Below are positions 12,333-24,994 of a stretch of 64,000 nt of DNA, piece after piece. Both the position numbers and the translations under genes were made by a program. The notes beneath the pieces were generated by a model that ran no database searches, had not been told where the DNA came from, and saw only the letters and a program-made list of their open reading frames with translations. Position 1 is the stretch's first letter. Every line of letters starts with the position of its first letter. This DNA comes from Castor canadensis (Eukaryota > Chordata > Mammalia > Rodentia > Castoridae): NCBI RefSeq assembly GCF_047511655.1, contig NC_133389.1, positions 156,255,973 to 156,319,972 of the forward strand. The letters are read 5' to 3'.

Positions 12333-12579
12333 GGTGATGGTAGAAAACTCAAAAAAGGAAATTGCTGGATGTATCAGGCCTCACGCTATGAACAAAGTTT
12401 CCATGTTTTAAGACATAATTGTTCATGGACACCATTTGAGAAACATCTTCTGCTGTCAACGATCCTTATTTTTGTTCAGCCACATCATCGTGTCCATTTG
12501 CCACAGGTACTGGGATGCATGTAGTTAGATCTCTTTCAACTGTCCATCATCTGCTTTGATATCCGAAATAGATTACATT

Positions 12580-12755
12580 AGGCCAGTGGTCCTCAAACTG
12601 TGCTCCCAGGAAAGTAGCCTTGTCATTGGCCACTTTCAAGTTATTAACATTGAGCACTCCCAGACTCCACCCCAGACCTGTTGGATCATGGACTTAGCGG
12701 GTGGAGTCCAGCATTTTAGCTCTCCAGGTGATGCAGGTGCATACTAAACTTGAAC
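12580..12755 (+). mobile_element. MER5-type hAT element
   Basis: The element reads 'ccagtggtcctcaaactgtg ... gagcactcccagactccacc ... ccaggtgatgcaggtgcata'. This is the MER5 layout, in plus orientation. Confidence 0.65.
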
Positions 12756-12989
12756 AACACTTCTCCAGGGAGAAAATATTGGGTTCTGAATGGATTGTCT
12801 GCTCCTTTGTGTTAAGAATAAGGAGTTGAGGGCTTAAATTTGGGAAACCCAAAGACAGTTTCATAATGCTGTTTTTGATACTTGAAATCATAGAATTTTA
12901 CAGAAGACAACTAAGGTGAACAATCTAGGTTAGCTAGGGGGATAAGGTTGTAAACTGATGTAGTGATAACAATGTCACAGACCAGTCTT

Positions 12990-14990
12990 GGGTTTAAGTT
13001 GGCACTCAGAGATGCTGGGACAGTTAGTTCCCCATATTCAGTTATCAAATATTCATACAGTGACAGCTGTGGGACCTTTCTCCCAACTGTGGCCTCACAT
13101 TTTACTGAGAACTTCCTCCTGACATTAAAACATCTACAGTGATGTCATTCATTTTAATAACAAAACATGAAGATAAATAGAAATAAGACATTTTGTGATT
13201 TGAACAGTAATTTAAATCTTAACTATATTGACATTAAGTCTTGTTAAATTTTTTTGGTGTTTTTGAGACAACAGACCAAATATTCAATACATTATGTATT
13301 TCTGTTTAGAAGCGAGAGAAACTCACTTTAATCATCTAATAGATTCATTTTTAGCCAGAAATTTGCCAGGTGCCTGCTGTTCTGTGACTCAGAGGTCTGA
13401 AAATACATCTGTGTCTAATATTTTTGTTTACAAACTATGTTAAGAAATTCAACAATAATACTCGCCTTGTTTACTGGGGTCCATTTCACACATTTCCTGG
13501 GATGACAGATGGTGAGAGGGTCCTTGTAACTAGAAATGAACCAACATTGTATGCAGAAGGTTTTGAGGTGGAGAAATAGATATGGGGGAACAAAAAGGCA
13601 GCTGCACAAATAACTTTTTACCTGTGAGCAGTGAGCATAGGTGTGCAGGGGGACTGAAGTCTCATGGGAGAATAAAAAGGAGGAACCCAGGTATAGAAGC
13701 TCCTATGCTGGTCACATTGTCCAGAAAACTGAGACCAGCTCCTGAAACTAATACCATTACTACTTAGAACTTTTGAAACATCACTATTCTAAAAGTAGAT
13801 TGAATTCTCATTTCAACTAAATTTATATTTTCTTGACTTTTATGCACAAAATTTAAAGCTCTCAGTTGCTTAAATTTCTAATACCTTGCTAAATAATTCT
13901 ACATATGAAGCTTGTAATAAATATTATCTATATATACACATATATGTGGGTATGCACAGAATTTGGTCCACATTTTAATTTAGAAAGAGTCAATTACCTT
14001 GTTAACAGTTTCATGTTGCAACCATTATTCAAACTATATTATTTCAACAAAAAGAGGAATTATGCTATGAGAAAGCTTTACGCAGTTTTACGTGGGCAAT
14101 TGAAAATTGTTTTAAAAGGTTATATGATAATCAAATTTACACAATATACCCTTCTCTTCTAATGAATGAGTGACTTAAAACACAACTCATTTGGGCAAGT
14201 AAATGTCCTTTTAAATAGAGAGAAACTAAAGCAAAATCAGATTCTATTGGTTCTTTAAAAATATGATAGCAACTGTGGTAATGAGACTTGCCAAAAACTA
14301 GGAAATTTCCACATATATTCAAGTAAAATCTGTTTTGAAAAGCTGTAACAAAGAAATCAGATCAGCACTCTTCTTGGGGTGGAAGTGCACCCCCTTGCTC
14401 TTCCCATGGTCCCCAAGTAGTGTGTGAGGCTTGGCCTCCTGTCCAGTCATGGAAGCTGGAAATGCACTTTGCCAGGACCTTACCTTTCTTAGTTTCTGTG
14501 GAGAAGCATTGTGGTCAAACGTTGTGTATAAATGACACAACTCTCACTCAGGGAGAAGCTGAATGATGCAGATTTCCAGATGTGGCATTCCCATGTAGAA
14601 GTGATTTCTTGTTCTGACTGCCTAGCAATTGCATGCAACACAGTGATGTTGGAGGCTGTGGTGTTTTTAAGGGCTCGCTGAAGTGCATTCATTAGTAATA
14701 AAGATCCTCAATAATTTATAACCACTCATACATCTCTGTTTCAAAGGGTCATTTCCATATTAGTTTTTGCGGGTGGAAGAGGAAAAAGAATCATCCTTTG
14801 GGTGCTACTGAGAACGCAAGTTACCAGTGATTAGGAAACAGTAAGAAGGACTTTGTATCCACGTGACCTTAACAAATCAACCCCCAAAAAATGTTACATA
14901 GGAATAAATCAAATTCATTCTATTAATTCTTCTATAAATACAGAGGTACGGTTACATATTTTTAAAAGGCACTAAGTATAATGCAAGTCT
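12990..14990. other. Intergenic sequence between DYTN and MDH1B, no gene seen
   Basis: AT-rich sequence. The open frames are below 90 codons and have no splice or homology support. No clear young repeat was found. Confidence 0.4.
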
Positions 14991-14994
14991 TTAG

Positions 14995-15194
14995 AAGGAT
15001 AATACTTTGTGAATTCTCATCCCTCCTATTGCGGGGGGGAACAGGAGAGTATAGTAGGGGGTGAATGTGATCAAAACACATTATATACATGTATGAAAAT
15101 TTCATAATGAAACCCATTCTTTTGTACAATTAATATATGCTAATAAAAATCTTAGCATAAAAAGTTTTCTAAAGTTCCAAAAAAAAAAAAAAAC
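14995..15194 (+). mobile_element. L1 3'-end fragment with A-tail
   Basis: A G-rich stretch (ATTGCGGGGGGGAAC) is followed by 'acacattatatacatgtatg', 'ttcataatgaaacccattc' and 'aattaatatatgctaataaa', ending in an A-run at 15180-15193. This is a common rodent L1 3' terminus. Confidence 0.6.
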
Positions 15195-16120
15195 ACAAAT
15201 AGGCAAGTTTTTAAATACATAAGAATGAACTAGGACACACTGAAAAGTAATTTAAGCAAATGCACAATTGATAGTCCTGAGCTTTTATCTTGGCTGAGTT
15301 TTGGACAGGTTTAGAGAAAAGATCTAGACTTCGGGTTTCACTTACTTCTGTTAAGTGGAACTTTATAGTTACTGTTGTAACCCCTGGCTCAAGCTCAGAT
15401 GACAGTCACATTAAGATCTTCCCTTCTCCCCACTTCTTCTCTCCCCTCCCCTCACCTATCTTATTTCTTTTCTATTCTTTTTGTAAATATTTTGGGTTAT
15501 AAATCCAATATAGTAATTGCAATTTTACATCCTAAATGACTGACAAAGAAGCATTTTTGCTAACATGGAGTTAGTTTCTGTAAATGCTAATTGTAATCGA
15601 GTCTTTTAGTTCTGAAACAGCTGCACCTTGAAACACGTAGGAAGAGCATTTGGACTTCCTGTGTCATGGCTATCCATCCAGATAGATTCTGCATCCAGAA
15701 ACTGGGTAACCACTCCCTTCTTATTGTGCATAGGCACTGATGTTTAAAGCAGCCAGCGTTTTGTTCTCTCTCTGTCTTACACATAAATATTTGATGACTA
15801 TAACTCTCATGAGAGAAAGAGGAGACTTGATATAGTATACCTAAAATATGTAGGCTGTCTTTTATGTAAATGACAGGATAATTTTAGGTATATATTTACA
15901 TACATGTTCAACAATTTCAGAGAAAAACTTAAATCGCTAAAATTGAATGTTCTGAGCCCAGAGCTCAGTTGTGTGTGTCAAGCCTTTGCAGACTTAAAAA
16001 ACAAAATATTTTTATACTATGAAAATGGCTCAAAAGTATGCAAGGCCACAAAACTCATTTGATGAAGCCAGAAAAACACTGAATGTCACAATGAAGCATT
16101 CACAATAAAGCAGCCACAAT

Positions 16121-16151
16121 CTCTCTCTCTCTCTCTTTCTCTCTCTCTCAC
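16121..16151. repeat. (CT)n microsatellite
   Basis: About 14 CT units with one interruption (TTT). Confidence 0.9.
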
Positions 16152-16479
16152 ATGTATCTATCTCACAATGCTCTCACCAAAAATTTATGGGCTAAGGTTA
16201 CTTATATACATACAAGACATAAACCCAAATAATGAACATAGAAAAATTAATTTGCTACAACTGAGTAGGTTTTATTCTAGAAATATAGTCAAGAATGCTT
16301 GATGCTTGGGAATTGATAACATAATATAGTATATTAGTAGGTCCAATAAGAAAAATCAAGTGATAATTTTAGTAAATGTTGTAAAGGCATCTGGTATAAA
16401 TATTATTTTAAAAAGTAATCAATTTTAATTGGTAAAATTCTATATACTTATATACAACATTGTTGAAGGGCTAAATTGG

Positions 16480-18100
16480 AATAACATATGCATATCTCAT
16501 TTTTTTAAATGTGAGAACATAAAATCTACTCTCCCACAGATGCTCAAGGACATAATACGTTGTTATTAACTATGACACCATGTGATTGTAATCATCTGTT
16601 GTACAATAGATTTCCTCCTACCTGCTGAAATTGTATATCTTTTGACCAATGTCTTCCCAACCACTTCCCATCCAAGCCCTTGTAACCACCATCCTACTCT
16701 TTGCTTGAGTTCAGCTTTTTTTTAGATTACACCAATAAATGAGATGATACAGTATTTGTCTTTATGTGCCCGAATTGTTTTACTTAAAATAGTATCTTCC
16801 AGGTTCATCCATATTGTTGCAAATGCAGGATTTCTTTCTTTTTAAAGAGCAAATAGTATTTCATTATCATTTATTCACTGACATATGACTATTGTGAATA
16901 ATGCTGTAATAAATTTCTCTCTTCAATATATTGATTTCATTTCCAATAGTAAGATTTGTACCTCATGTGCTAGTTTGATTTTTGATTTATTCATAGACCT
17001 CCACACTGTTTTTCATAAGGCTGTACTAACTTACATTTTCAATAGCAGTGTAAAATGGTCTCTTTTTTCCCTATCTTCACCAAGGCTTGTCTTTTGTATT
17101 TTTGGTAATAGCCATTCTAAAGGGTGTGAGATGATATGTCATTGTAGTTTTAATTTGCATTTCTCTGGTAGTGATGTTTAATGTTCTTTTCACAAAGTTG
17201 TTGACCATTTGTATGTCTTTTGAAAAATGTCTATTTGTTCATTTACCTATTTTTTACATCAGATTCTTTGTTTTCTTGTTATTGAGGGATTTTTTTGTAT
17301 TTTGTATATTTCAGAAATTACCTCTTCATTAGATTGCGGTTTACAAATATTTTCTTTTATTGTGTGTCTTTACTTTGATGATTATTTCCTTTGTGTTTGA
17401 TATAATCTCATTTGTCTACTTTTGCTTTTGTTGCCTTTGATTTTGAAGTCACATCCAAAAAACCATTGTCCACATCACCGTCATGAATCTTTCCTCATGT
17501 GTTCCTTTAGTTTTATAGGTTCAGGTCTTACATTTAAGTCTTTAATTCACTTCAGTTAACTTTTTGTATATGCTGAGAGATGAAGATCTAATTTTATTCT
17601 TTTGCATGAAGATATCCACTGTCCTTTCCCTACTGTGTTTCCGGCAGCTTTGTCAAAACCCAATTGGCTGAAAATGAGTGGATTTATCTCTTGAGTTCTC
17701 TATTTTGCTTCATTGGTCTATGTGTCTGCTTTTGTGCCAGCACTATGCTGTTTTGATTACGATAGCTTTGTGGTATATTTTGAAGCCAGGTGGTATGAAG
17801 CATCTATATTTGTTCTTTTTGTGTAAAATTGCTTTGGCTATAGAGGATCTTTTGTGTTTCCTATAAATTTTATAATTATGTTTTCTATTTATTGAAAAAT
17901 GTCATTGGAATTTTGATTAGAATTGTACTGAATATTAGATTATTTCTGGTAGTATGGAAATTTTAATAATATTAATTCCAATCCATGAGTATCAAATACA
18001 TTTTTGCTTGTGTCTTTTCAATTTCTTTCATCAGTGTTTTATAGTTTTCAGGGTATAAGTTTTTTATTTCCCTGGTAGAATGACATAATTATTATTATTT
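16480..18100 (-). mobile_element. Old L1 (L1M-like), antisense
   Basis: Reading left to right this is the reverse of an L1 3'UTR followed by reversed ORF2. Recognisable blocks are 'ccaggttcatccatattgtt', 'attgtgaataatgctgtaat', 'gatgatatgtcattgtagtt', 'tttgtgccagcactatgctg' and 'atttattgaaaaatgtcatt'. Many stops and indels mark it as old and inactive. Confidence 0.8.
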
Positions 18101-18109
18101 TTTCCATTT

Positions 18110-19090
18110 CATTGAAACCACATTTATTCCAAACTATGCCAGTGTATTTGGGGGGGATTTTCTAGGCATATTACCTATAAATAATTATAGCTTTATCTTT
18201 TCCCTTTTGTTTCTTATTTCATGGCATTGGCCACATTTTGTAGAATAATTTAAACACCTAAAAATGTGCCAACAGTCCAGATAGGAACTAGAAGTATTTA
18301 ACTCACAATTGTACAAAGATTGCAAAATATTTAGGAAAACATCTGGCAGCCATCATTTCATGGCTGAGACATCTAGAACAATAACATATCACCAACGACC
18401 AAAGGAAATTAAATCGATATATTGAAGCAATGTCTGTACTTCCATGTTTTGCTGCTAAATCCAAAATATATTTCTATACCTTTATCTTAGCTTTTTAAAA
18501 TTACACTTGATCTTTCAATTTCAAAATAACACAAAAGTTGGAAGAATCTTACAAAGAACTCTCATATACTCCACTCAGATTCACAAATTGCTATTGTATA
18601 AACACCCAGTGAGATTTTTTTTCTGAGTCATTTGAGAGTAAATTACACGCACTGTGCCCCTTTCCTCTTAAATACTCCTTAAGGATAAGCAGAATCTCTT
18701 ACACTCATATTGGTTCCCCACGATTATTTTCAACTTATACATGGGGGAGTAGGAATACCATAAGAAATGCTTTATTCTCAATGCATCACATTAAGGGACA
18801 CACAATGCCAGTTTATTTTGTTATTGGGTGGTATTACCTTTGTATACTTGGTTAAAATTCTGTCCCTTCAAGCTGGTATCTGTGTCCTTTGAGCAGGTCC
18901 CATCCCATTTAAAAAGTAATTTTCTTTTCCTCTGACTCAAAGATATTCCAGACTTATCGACCTTCCCTGTCCCAGATGTAGGCTTTTTCCCCAAAAAGCC
19001 TTGGCTTATTTTACTGGGGGGTGGTTTTAGGACTCAAAATTGGGTGCTAAATGTATTCATTATTATGGGGGTGCTTCTGCCTCCTTGGCT
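18110..19090. other. Intergenic sequence, no gene seen
   Basis: A mostly unclassified AT-rich stretch, possibly with further old L1 debris at 18480-18780. No open frame of interest was found. Confidence 0.35.
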
Positions 19091-19094
19091 TTTG

Positions 19095-19557
19095 TGATGG
19101 TTGTCAACTTGGATTAAGAAATGCCTAGGAGATTGGTAAAGCACACCTCTGGGCATGTCTGCCAAGGCATTTCCAGAGACAATTACATTGTGAAGGCTCT
19201 GCCTCAATAAATAGTTTGATCCATTGATGGATTCAGAGTATGAAAAGATTAGGGGAAGGTGGTGGAGCTGTGGAAAGTGGGGCCTAGTTGAAGGAAGTCG
19301 TCACTGGGAGCATGTTCTTGGGGGCTGTATCTTACCTTGGCTCCTTCCCAACGGCTTCACTCTGCTTCCTATCCACCATGAGTGAAGAAGCACCTCCACC
19401 ACATGCTTCTCTCCCATGATCTTCTGCTGACCAGAAGCATGGAGCCATGTGAACGCAGACTCAACAATCTGATACCATGAGCCAAAATAAATTTTTTCTC
19501 ATTTAAGTTGTTTCTGTCAGATATTTGGTCACAGCAACGCATAAGTACCTAATGTAG
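19095..19557 (+). mobile_element. LTR-type repeat (MaLR-like)
   Basis: It starts 'tgtgatggttgtcaacttgg' and carries 'catgagccaaaataaatttt' (polyadenylation-type AATAAA) before a terminal 'aacgcataagtacctaatgt'. The family assignment is tentative. Confidence 0.5.
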
Positions 19558-19619
19558 CCTTTTTAGAAGTTCATCATGATGCTTTTAATTCCAATCCAAC
19601 AATCCAAAACCAAGGATTC

Positions 19620-20010
19620 TCCTTTTTTCTCACCTCCCCCTTCCATATTTTGTTTCACCTTTCTCATATACTGCTTACAATTGTTTCCAAAAATGTTGAT
19701 ATATTTGCTTACTTGCTCACTCTTCAGATTATCTTTGGAAACCTTCCCTCAGGTTTCACTGAGGTCTTCCATGACTACCCTTTCTGAAGTAGCTTTAATA
19801 TATCATTCTATTTTATTAATAGTTCTTAGCACAATCAGCAGTTATCTTGCTTTTTTGTGTTTGTTTATTACATTGCTTCTTCTCTATAAAGCAAATTCTG
19901 TAAAGGCAGGAAAAAGAGCTTTTTTGTCTTGTTTGTGTGTGTATCCTCAATGCCTGCTTCTCACACTGCATGACCCCTGGTAAGCACTCAAGAAAAGTGT
20001 TGAATAAAGG
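19620..20010 (+). mobile_element. L2 LINE 3' fragment
   Basis: Pyrimidine-rich sequence leads to 'taaagcaaattctgtaaagg', 'caatgcctgcttctcacac', 'ctggtaagcactcaagaaaa' and 'tgttgaataaaggaa'. This is the classic L2 3' end. It explains the 135-codon open frame at 19576-19983, which is not a gene. Confidence 0.65.
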
Positions 20011-20019
20011 AACTGGGAG

Positions 20020-21235
20020 AGGTTGATTAGCATTGTGCTATTATCTCAACCAGCCTGCACTGGATGGAGCTCTATCATGCAGACACAAGTTAATTAGCAT
20101 CTGAGACTATCAAACCATCTGAATAATTTTCCTAATTCTGACTCTAAGTCTTCTGAACATAATTTGCATTTCCATGTAGTTTTTACAGGAAGTGAACATA
20201 TCATTAGGACTATAGACATTGGTAAATTTTGTACTTTTGTTTTCTATCTAACATTGATAAATTGGCACTTTTGTTTTATCATTAAGCTTGTTATGTGTGT
20301 AACATTAATGGTGACTGCAAACTATATGGCAAGTATAGAAACTAGATTTCTACACTTCTAATTCCACAAAGATGAAGAATAAATTTTGGTTGTGGATTTT
20401 ACCAATGTGCTGCCACTGTGGTAGATAACACACTTGCTTCCATGGGTATTTACTGGTTTTCTCTTATTTTGTTATATATGAAAAATAATGAATCTTAACA
20501 GAGGGATCAAAAATATGTATTGATCACAATTGTGTTTTGGGCATTATTTTAGGGGACTAGAGAACATCAAAGAACAGATACGTATCCATGACAGTATCTT
20601 AGTGTGGGAGATTGACAGTATACAGTAAGTATAATATATGAATAAATAACAATGTTAGGTTATTATAAGAGCTATTGAATAAAACAAAAGTAGAGCAGGA
20701 TAAGAGGGCTTGATAATGCTGTGAGCTCATGTTAGACATTAAATACCAATAAGAAAGTGAAATATGAGCAAAGACTTGGAGATGTAGGCCACTAGAGCAG
20801 CACAGGATTAGGTTGGGAGATAGTGGTAGGAGAAGAGAACAGAGATGAAAAGATGGAGGTGAGAATACACCTGCCTAGGGCTTTTTAGGCCATTGTAAAG
20901 GTTTTGGCTGCTACTCTAAGTAAGTTGGGACCTGCTGCAGGTTTCTCAACATAATTGAGATATTATCTGGATCACATTTTGAAAGAAAGCATTATCCCAA
21001 TAATGTTTTTTAAGCAGCCAAGGGTGGAAGAAGGGACACCAATTAAGGGATTATGAGATAATCCCGAAGAGAGATAGTAGAGGCTTGGCCAAGATGAGTA
21101 TGGTGGAGATTGACTTCTGGTAAGTATGTAGTAGTATTTAAAAGGTAAAGACAACAGAACTTCCTGAGATGTGGTGTAGAATGAGAAGACAAGAATGACT
21201 CCAAGAATTTTGGTTTGAGTGAATGGAAGAATGGC
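20020..21235. other. Intergenic sequence, no gene seen
   Basis: Unclassified AT-rich DNA with no supportable gene. The stretch 20740-20950 resembles generic ancient repeat debris. Confidence 0.35.
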
Positions 21236-21244
21236 ATTCTTCTT

Positions 21245-21558
21245 TATTTTATTTCATGTATTTATTTTTGGTGGTACTGGGTTTTTGAACTCAGGTCTTC
21301 ATGCTTGTTAGGAAGGTGCTCTACTATTTGAGCCACACCTCCAGCCTTTTTTGCTCTGGTCATTTTTGAGATACAGTCTCACTTTATGACCAGGCAGGCC
21401 TGGATCATGATTCTATTTATGCTTCTTGCTAATCTGGGATGGCAGACATGGGTCACCACACACAGCTTTTATTGACTGAGATGGAGATTCTTGTGAACTT
21501 TTTGCCTGGGCTGGCCTTGAACTGTGATTCTCCTGCTCTCTGCCTCTCAAGTAGCCAG
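21245..21558 (-). mobile_element. B1-dID SINE, antisense, split by an LTR (left part)
   Basis: A reversed ID half (GGTGGTACTGGGTTTTTGAA, CATGCTTGTTAGGAAGGTGC) is followed by a reversed and partly repeated B1 half. The sequence breaks after 'caagtagccag' at 21558 and resumes at 21967 with 'ccagtaccacagacatgagc'. The SINE therefore predates the LTR. Confidence 0.8.
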
Positions 21559-21966
21559 TGAAAGGAATAGGAGGTCTCAGCGGGCCCCAACCCCCTTGTT
21601 GGAGAAACCAGTACCAAACATCCCATGTAGATAAGATAAGCAATGCGGCAGGGCTCAGTTAGGGCATATAGAATGTGGGGAATGTGAGTGGGGGGTACAT
21701 GCAAGATGTGAAGTACGTGCAAGATGTGAGGTACGCGCAAGATGTGCTCTGCCTGCTTGCCCAATGTTGATAACGAAAATATGCATGCCACCGCAGTCTA
21801 TATAAGATTTTCCCTAAAGAGGCTCAGGGTCGTGTTTTCCTAACCGGTCCTGCGTGTCCGTGTGGGAGCTCGACCCTGGCTAGCCAGCCCAATAAACTCT
21901 GCTTTGTTGATTGCATTCTCGCCTGGCTCTCTGTCTCTCGGGGGAATAGGATTCCGGGTCCTAACA
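21559..21966 (+). mobile_element. Solo endogenous retrovirus LTR, 408 bp
   Basis: The element starts TG (21559) and ends CA (21965-21966). It is flanked by a 4-bp duplication CCAG (21555-21558 and 21967-21970), interrupts a SINE, and has an LTR layout. U3 has three near-identical 18-bp repeats at about 21696-21749. A TATATAAG box is at 21799-21806 and a polyadenylation signal AATAAA at 21891-21896. A 4-bp duplication suits a gammaretrovirus-like (class I) ERV. No internal viral genes are present, so it is the product of LTR-LTR recombination. Confidence 0.85.
21696..21749 (+). repeat. Three 18-bp tandem repeats in the LTR U3
   Basis: The units read GTACATGCAAGATGTGAA, GTACGTGCAAGATGTGAG and GTACGCGCAAGATGTGCT. 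Short direct repeats in U3 are usually enhancer repeats in retroviral LTRs. A promoter function here is inferred. Confidence 0.85.
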
Positions 21967-22005
21967 CCAGTACCACAGACATGAGCCACTGGTACCTCTT
22001 TATTG
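21967..22005 (-). mobile_element. B1-dID SINE, antisense (right part)
   Basis: This is the remainder of the split SINE: after the duplicated CCAG comes 'taccacagacatgagccact', the distal end of the reversed B1 half. Confidence 0.7.
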
Positions 22006-22334
22006 AAATTCTAAGGGAGGAGCAGGTCTGAGATGAGAGATGTCAGCATTAAGAGATAATAGACATGTGAGTTCATTTTCCAATCATTAAAGTGTAATTC
22101 TCAAGTAGGATAGAGGAGTCTCAGATTGGAAGAGATAACTGGGATAGAGATGTAAATTTGGTAATAACCTGCATGCAGATGGTACTCAAAGCCATGGGAC
22201 TGGATGGGATTGTTGATAGGTAAGTGTAGATAAAGAAGCCTGAAAAGGAGACTGGAGACTGGTGTATTTCATAGGGATGAAGTAAGAAGGAAAGCAATGA
22301 AGCGTGTCAGAGACAAGAAATGATCAACTATGCT

Positions 22335-22655
22335 CTATGCTCTGAGTGTTTGTGTCTCCTCAAAATTCAGATGTTGAAAGCTCATCACCAATATGAAGGT
22401 TTAAGAAGGTGGGGCCTTTGGGAGGGATTAGGGCCCTTCTACAAGGAGCCCCAGAGAGCTTCCTTGCCCATTACCATGTGAAGACATATAAGAAGCCACC
22501 TATGAACTGAGTGTGGGCCTTCATCAGTTATTGGATTTGTTGGCACCTTGATCTTGGACTTCCTAGTTTCTAGAACTGTGAGAAACAAAATTTCCATGTT
22601 TTATGAGCCATCCAGTTTATGGTATTTTTTTATAGCAGTCTGAAAAGACTAAGTT
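22335..22655 (+). mobile_element. MLT1-type MaLR solo LTR
   Basis: The order of blocks is the MLT1 layout: 'gaaggtggggcctttgggag', 'agccccagagagcttccttg', 'ccatgtgaagacat', 'ccttgatcttggacttccta', 'agaactgtgagaaacaaaat', and the end 'gcagtctgaaaagactaag'. Confidence 0.75.
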
Positions 22656-22694
22656 GTATCTCAAACGCTGCTGATAAGGCAAGAAAGAGTGAGG

Positions 22695-23125
22695 ACTATA
22701 CTTGTCTAGTTTCTGTTAGAATAACAAAATACCCAAGCATGGATGTTTTATAAAGAAAAGAGGTTTATTTAGCTCACAGTTTTGGAGTTTAGAAGTCCAA
22801 GTAGTGGGGGGTCCACTCTGGTGAGGGTCTCCCTGGCTGCATCACATCCTGGCAGATGTCATTATGGGGAGAGAGGACATACAGGAAGGAGAGAATGCAT
22901 GGCAAGACAGGAAGCCAGAGTGGAAGGAGGGACCGGTACTGTTCTCTTTGTAACTAACTCAGGGTCTCACAGACTAACTAACTTAATCTCTTCTGAGGGC
23001 AGCATCCCCAACTCACTTCCCCCTAGGTTCCACCTCTTAAAGCTCTCACCATTCTTAACATTGCCACATTAGGGACCACGCTTCCAACATGTAAACCTTT
23101 GGGGACAAACCACATCCAAAGCATA
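22695..23125 (-). mobile_element. MaLR-like solo LTR, antisense
   Basis: On the minus strand it reads 'gctttggatgtggtttgtcc' through 'aactgtgagctaaataaacc' to 'aggta'-type terminal sequence. The polyadenylation-type AATAAA lies in the expected place. Confidence 0.65.
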
Positions 23126-23989
23126 GCTAAGACAGAACTCATTATAAGTTTATGCAAACAGAGGTAATTTTGGGTATAAGTAAAATTTTTTATTTGGTGA
23201 CACTGTTTGTGACTCTTGCAAGTTGTTCTTAAGCAAGACACAGTAGAATTTGTTGTCTCTTTCCCAGACATAGCATGCCTACAAGAAGGGAAGAGGCTGT
23301 GTGCATTCTATAAAACCCTTGCTTATGGCCCCTTTGTATAAAAATCATGCTTCTTTGTACTGGTGAAGTGAGAGACTTGAGATTAGCTATCTATGTGGGC
23401 TCCTAATTTCTGCCCAGAAACAATTAATAAGAGGAGCAGAGCAAGTGCTCACTGTTGGGAGGGTTACCACTTTGCTTTCAGAAGCCCAGCTGCAATCTTG
23501 GGTAACCTTCCTGTGTCCTCTGCAGACTGAAAAAGCATTCAGCTTTGGGCCAGGACCATTTCAGAGCTAAAGATGCTCACTTTAAGGCCAGCAAAGGAAC
23601 AAATGGAGGTTATATGTAACATTATTTCACACTTGTACCTGTAGGAAATTCAGGAGAAAGCTCTTTTCCAACTTCTATCTTTTGGAGTCTTATAATTCTC
23701 ATATCCATGAAATAAAATGTAATAAATTATGATTTGGCCAGGAAAGGAAAGATCACTCCTCTATGTTATGTGCATGGTATGCACAAGACAAGGAAACAAC
23801 AAATCTGGACTTTACAAGACTGTGCCTGGATTCATCTGGATGGGGTAGCATTAAGAAATCCCAAAATAATTTACTAAGTTTGGAGAAGAATCCTGTGGTC
23901 AGAAATTGAACTCCAGACTAAAGTATCTTAGGTATAGGCACAGATAAGATGAATTAAGAAGATAGCTGACTTAGGAGGTAACTGCCCAG

Positions 23990-24165
23990 TGGTTGTCAAT
24001 ATGTGGCCCCAAGATCAGCAGCATCTGCATCACCTGGTGGTAGGTTAAAATGCAGATTCTCAGGCCTCACTCAAAACCTCTGGAGTCACAAACTCAGCCA
24101 TCTATTTTAACAGGTGATTCTGATTCCTGCTAATACCAAAGACTCAAGCCAAGGATTCATTAGGC
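23990..24165 (+). mobile_element. MER5A-type hAT element
   Basis: The blocks 'gcagcatctgcatcacctgg', 'aatgcagattctcaggcctc' and 'aacaggtgattctgattcct' are diagnostic of MER5A. Confidence 0.8.
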
Positions 24166-24607
24166 TAATGGTATTTGCTGGCTGGAACTGGGGAGAATAT
24201 TAACAATGTGAGTCAGTGCAGGTTTTGCGTCTGGCTGAGTGGGGAAAGTTATTTAAATTGTTTGATTATATTTTGCTATTTCTCCTAAACAAATTAACAA
24301 AATTTCCCTATCAAGTTCTATAGAAATGTGTACACACACACACACAGATGTTATCTCTGTGCAACAGAAACCAAAACTAACAGAGGTTTAAACCATAGAG
24401 TTATTATTTGACAAAAATACTAGACTTGGTCCTGGCTTAGTTTAGAGGCTCTCTGAAGTCATCAAGGCTTTAGGTACAGGCACTAGATTTATATACATAT
24501 ATTTCTTTGCATTGCCCCTTTACTTATGCCAGTGGTGTCTCTTATGACCACAAAATGGTTGTCAAGGAGGCAAGTATTAAATCTTGTTATGACAGCATTT
24601 TAAGAAG

Positions 24608-24990
24608 GAAGGAGGCTAGGCACATAGTTCATACCTGTCATCTTTTCTACTTTGGGGATAGAAATTGGGACAATCATGGTTCCAGGCCTGCCTGACCAAA
24701 AAATTGGCAAGACTCCATCTCAACCAATAAAAGCTGGATTTGCTGGCACATGTCTCATTCCAGCCACAAGGGAAGCATAAATAGGAGGATTGCAATTGTG
24801 GCCAGCCTGGGCATAAACACGAGAACCTCTTTTAGGCAGGCATTCTTACCTCTTGAGCCACTCTGCCAAACCAAGATCCTCTTGTAAAAATAGCAAAAGC
24901 AAAAAGGGCTGGAGGCATGGTTCAAGCAGTATAGTGCCAGTTTAGCAAGCTCAAGGCCCTGAACTTAAACCCATGTACCATCAACGAAAA
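24608..24990 (+). mobile_element. B1-dID SINE, sense
   Basis: A B1-like left part ('aggcacatagttcatacctg', then 'aggaggattgcaattgtggc' and 'cagcctgggcataaac') is followed by an ID-like part ('gggctggaggcatggttcaa', 'ttagcaagctcaaggccctg') with an A-rich end. It appears to contain a partly duplicated B1 unit. Confidence 0.65.
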
Positions 24991-24994
24991 AACC

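Noticed and set aside
19576-19983. 135-codon open frame, plus strand
   Set aside because: Explained by an L2 3' fragment.
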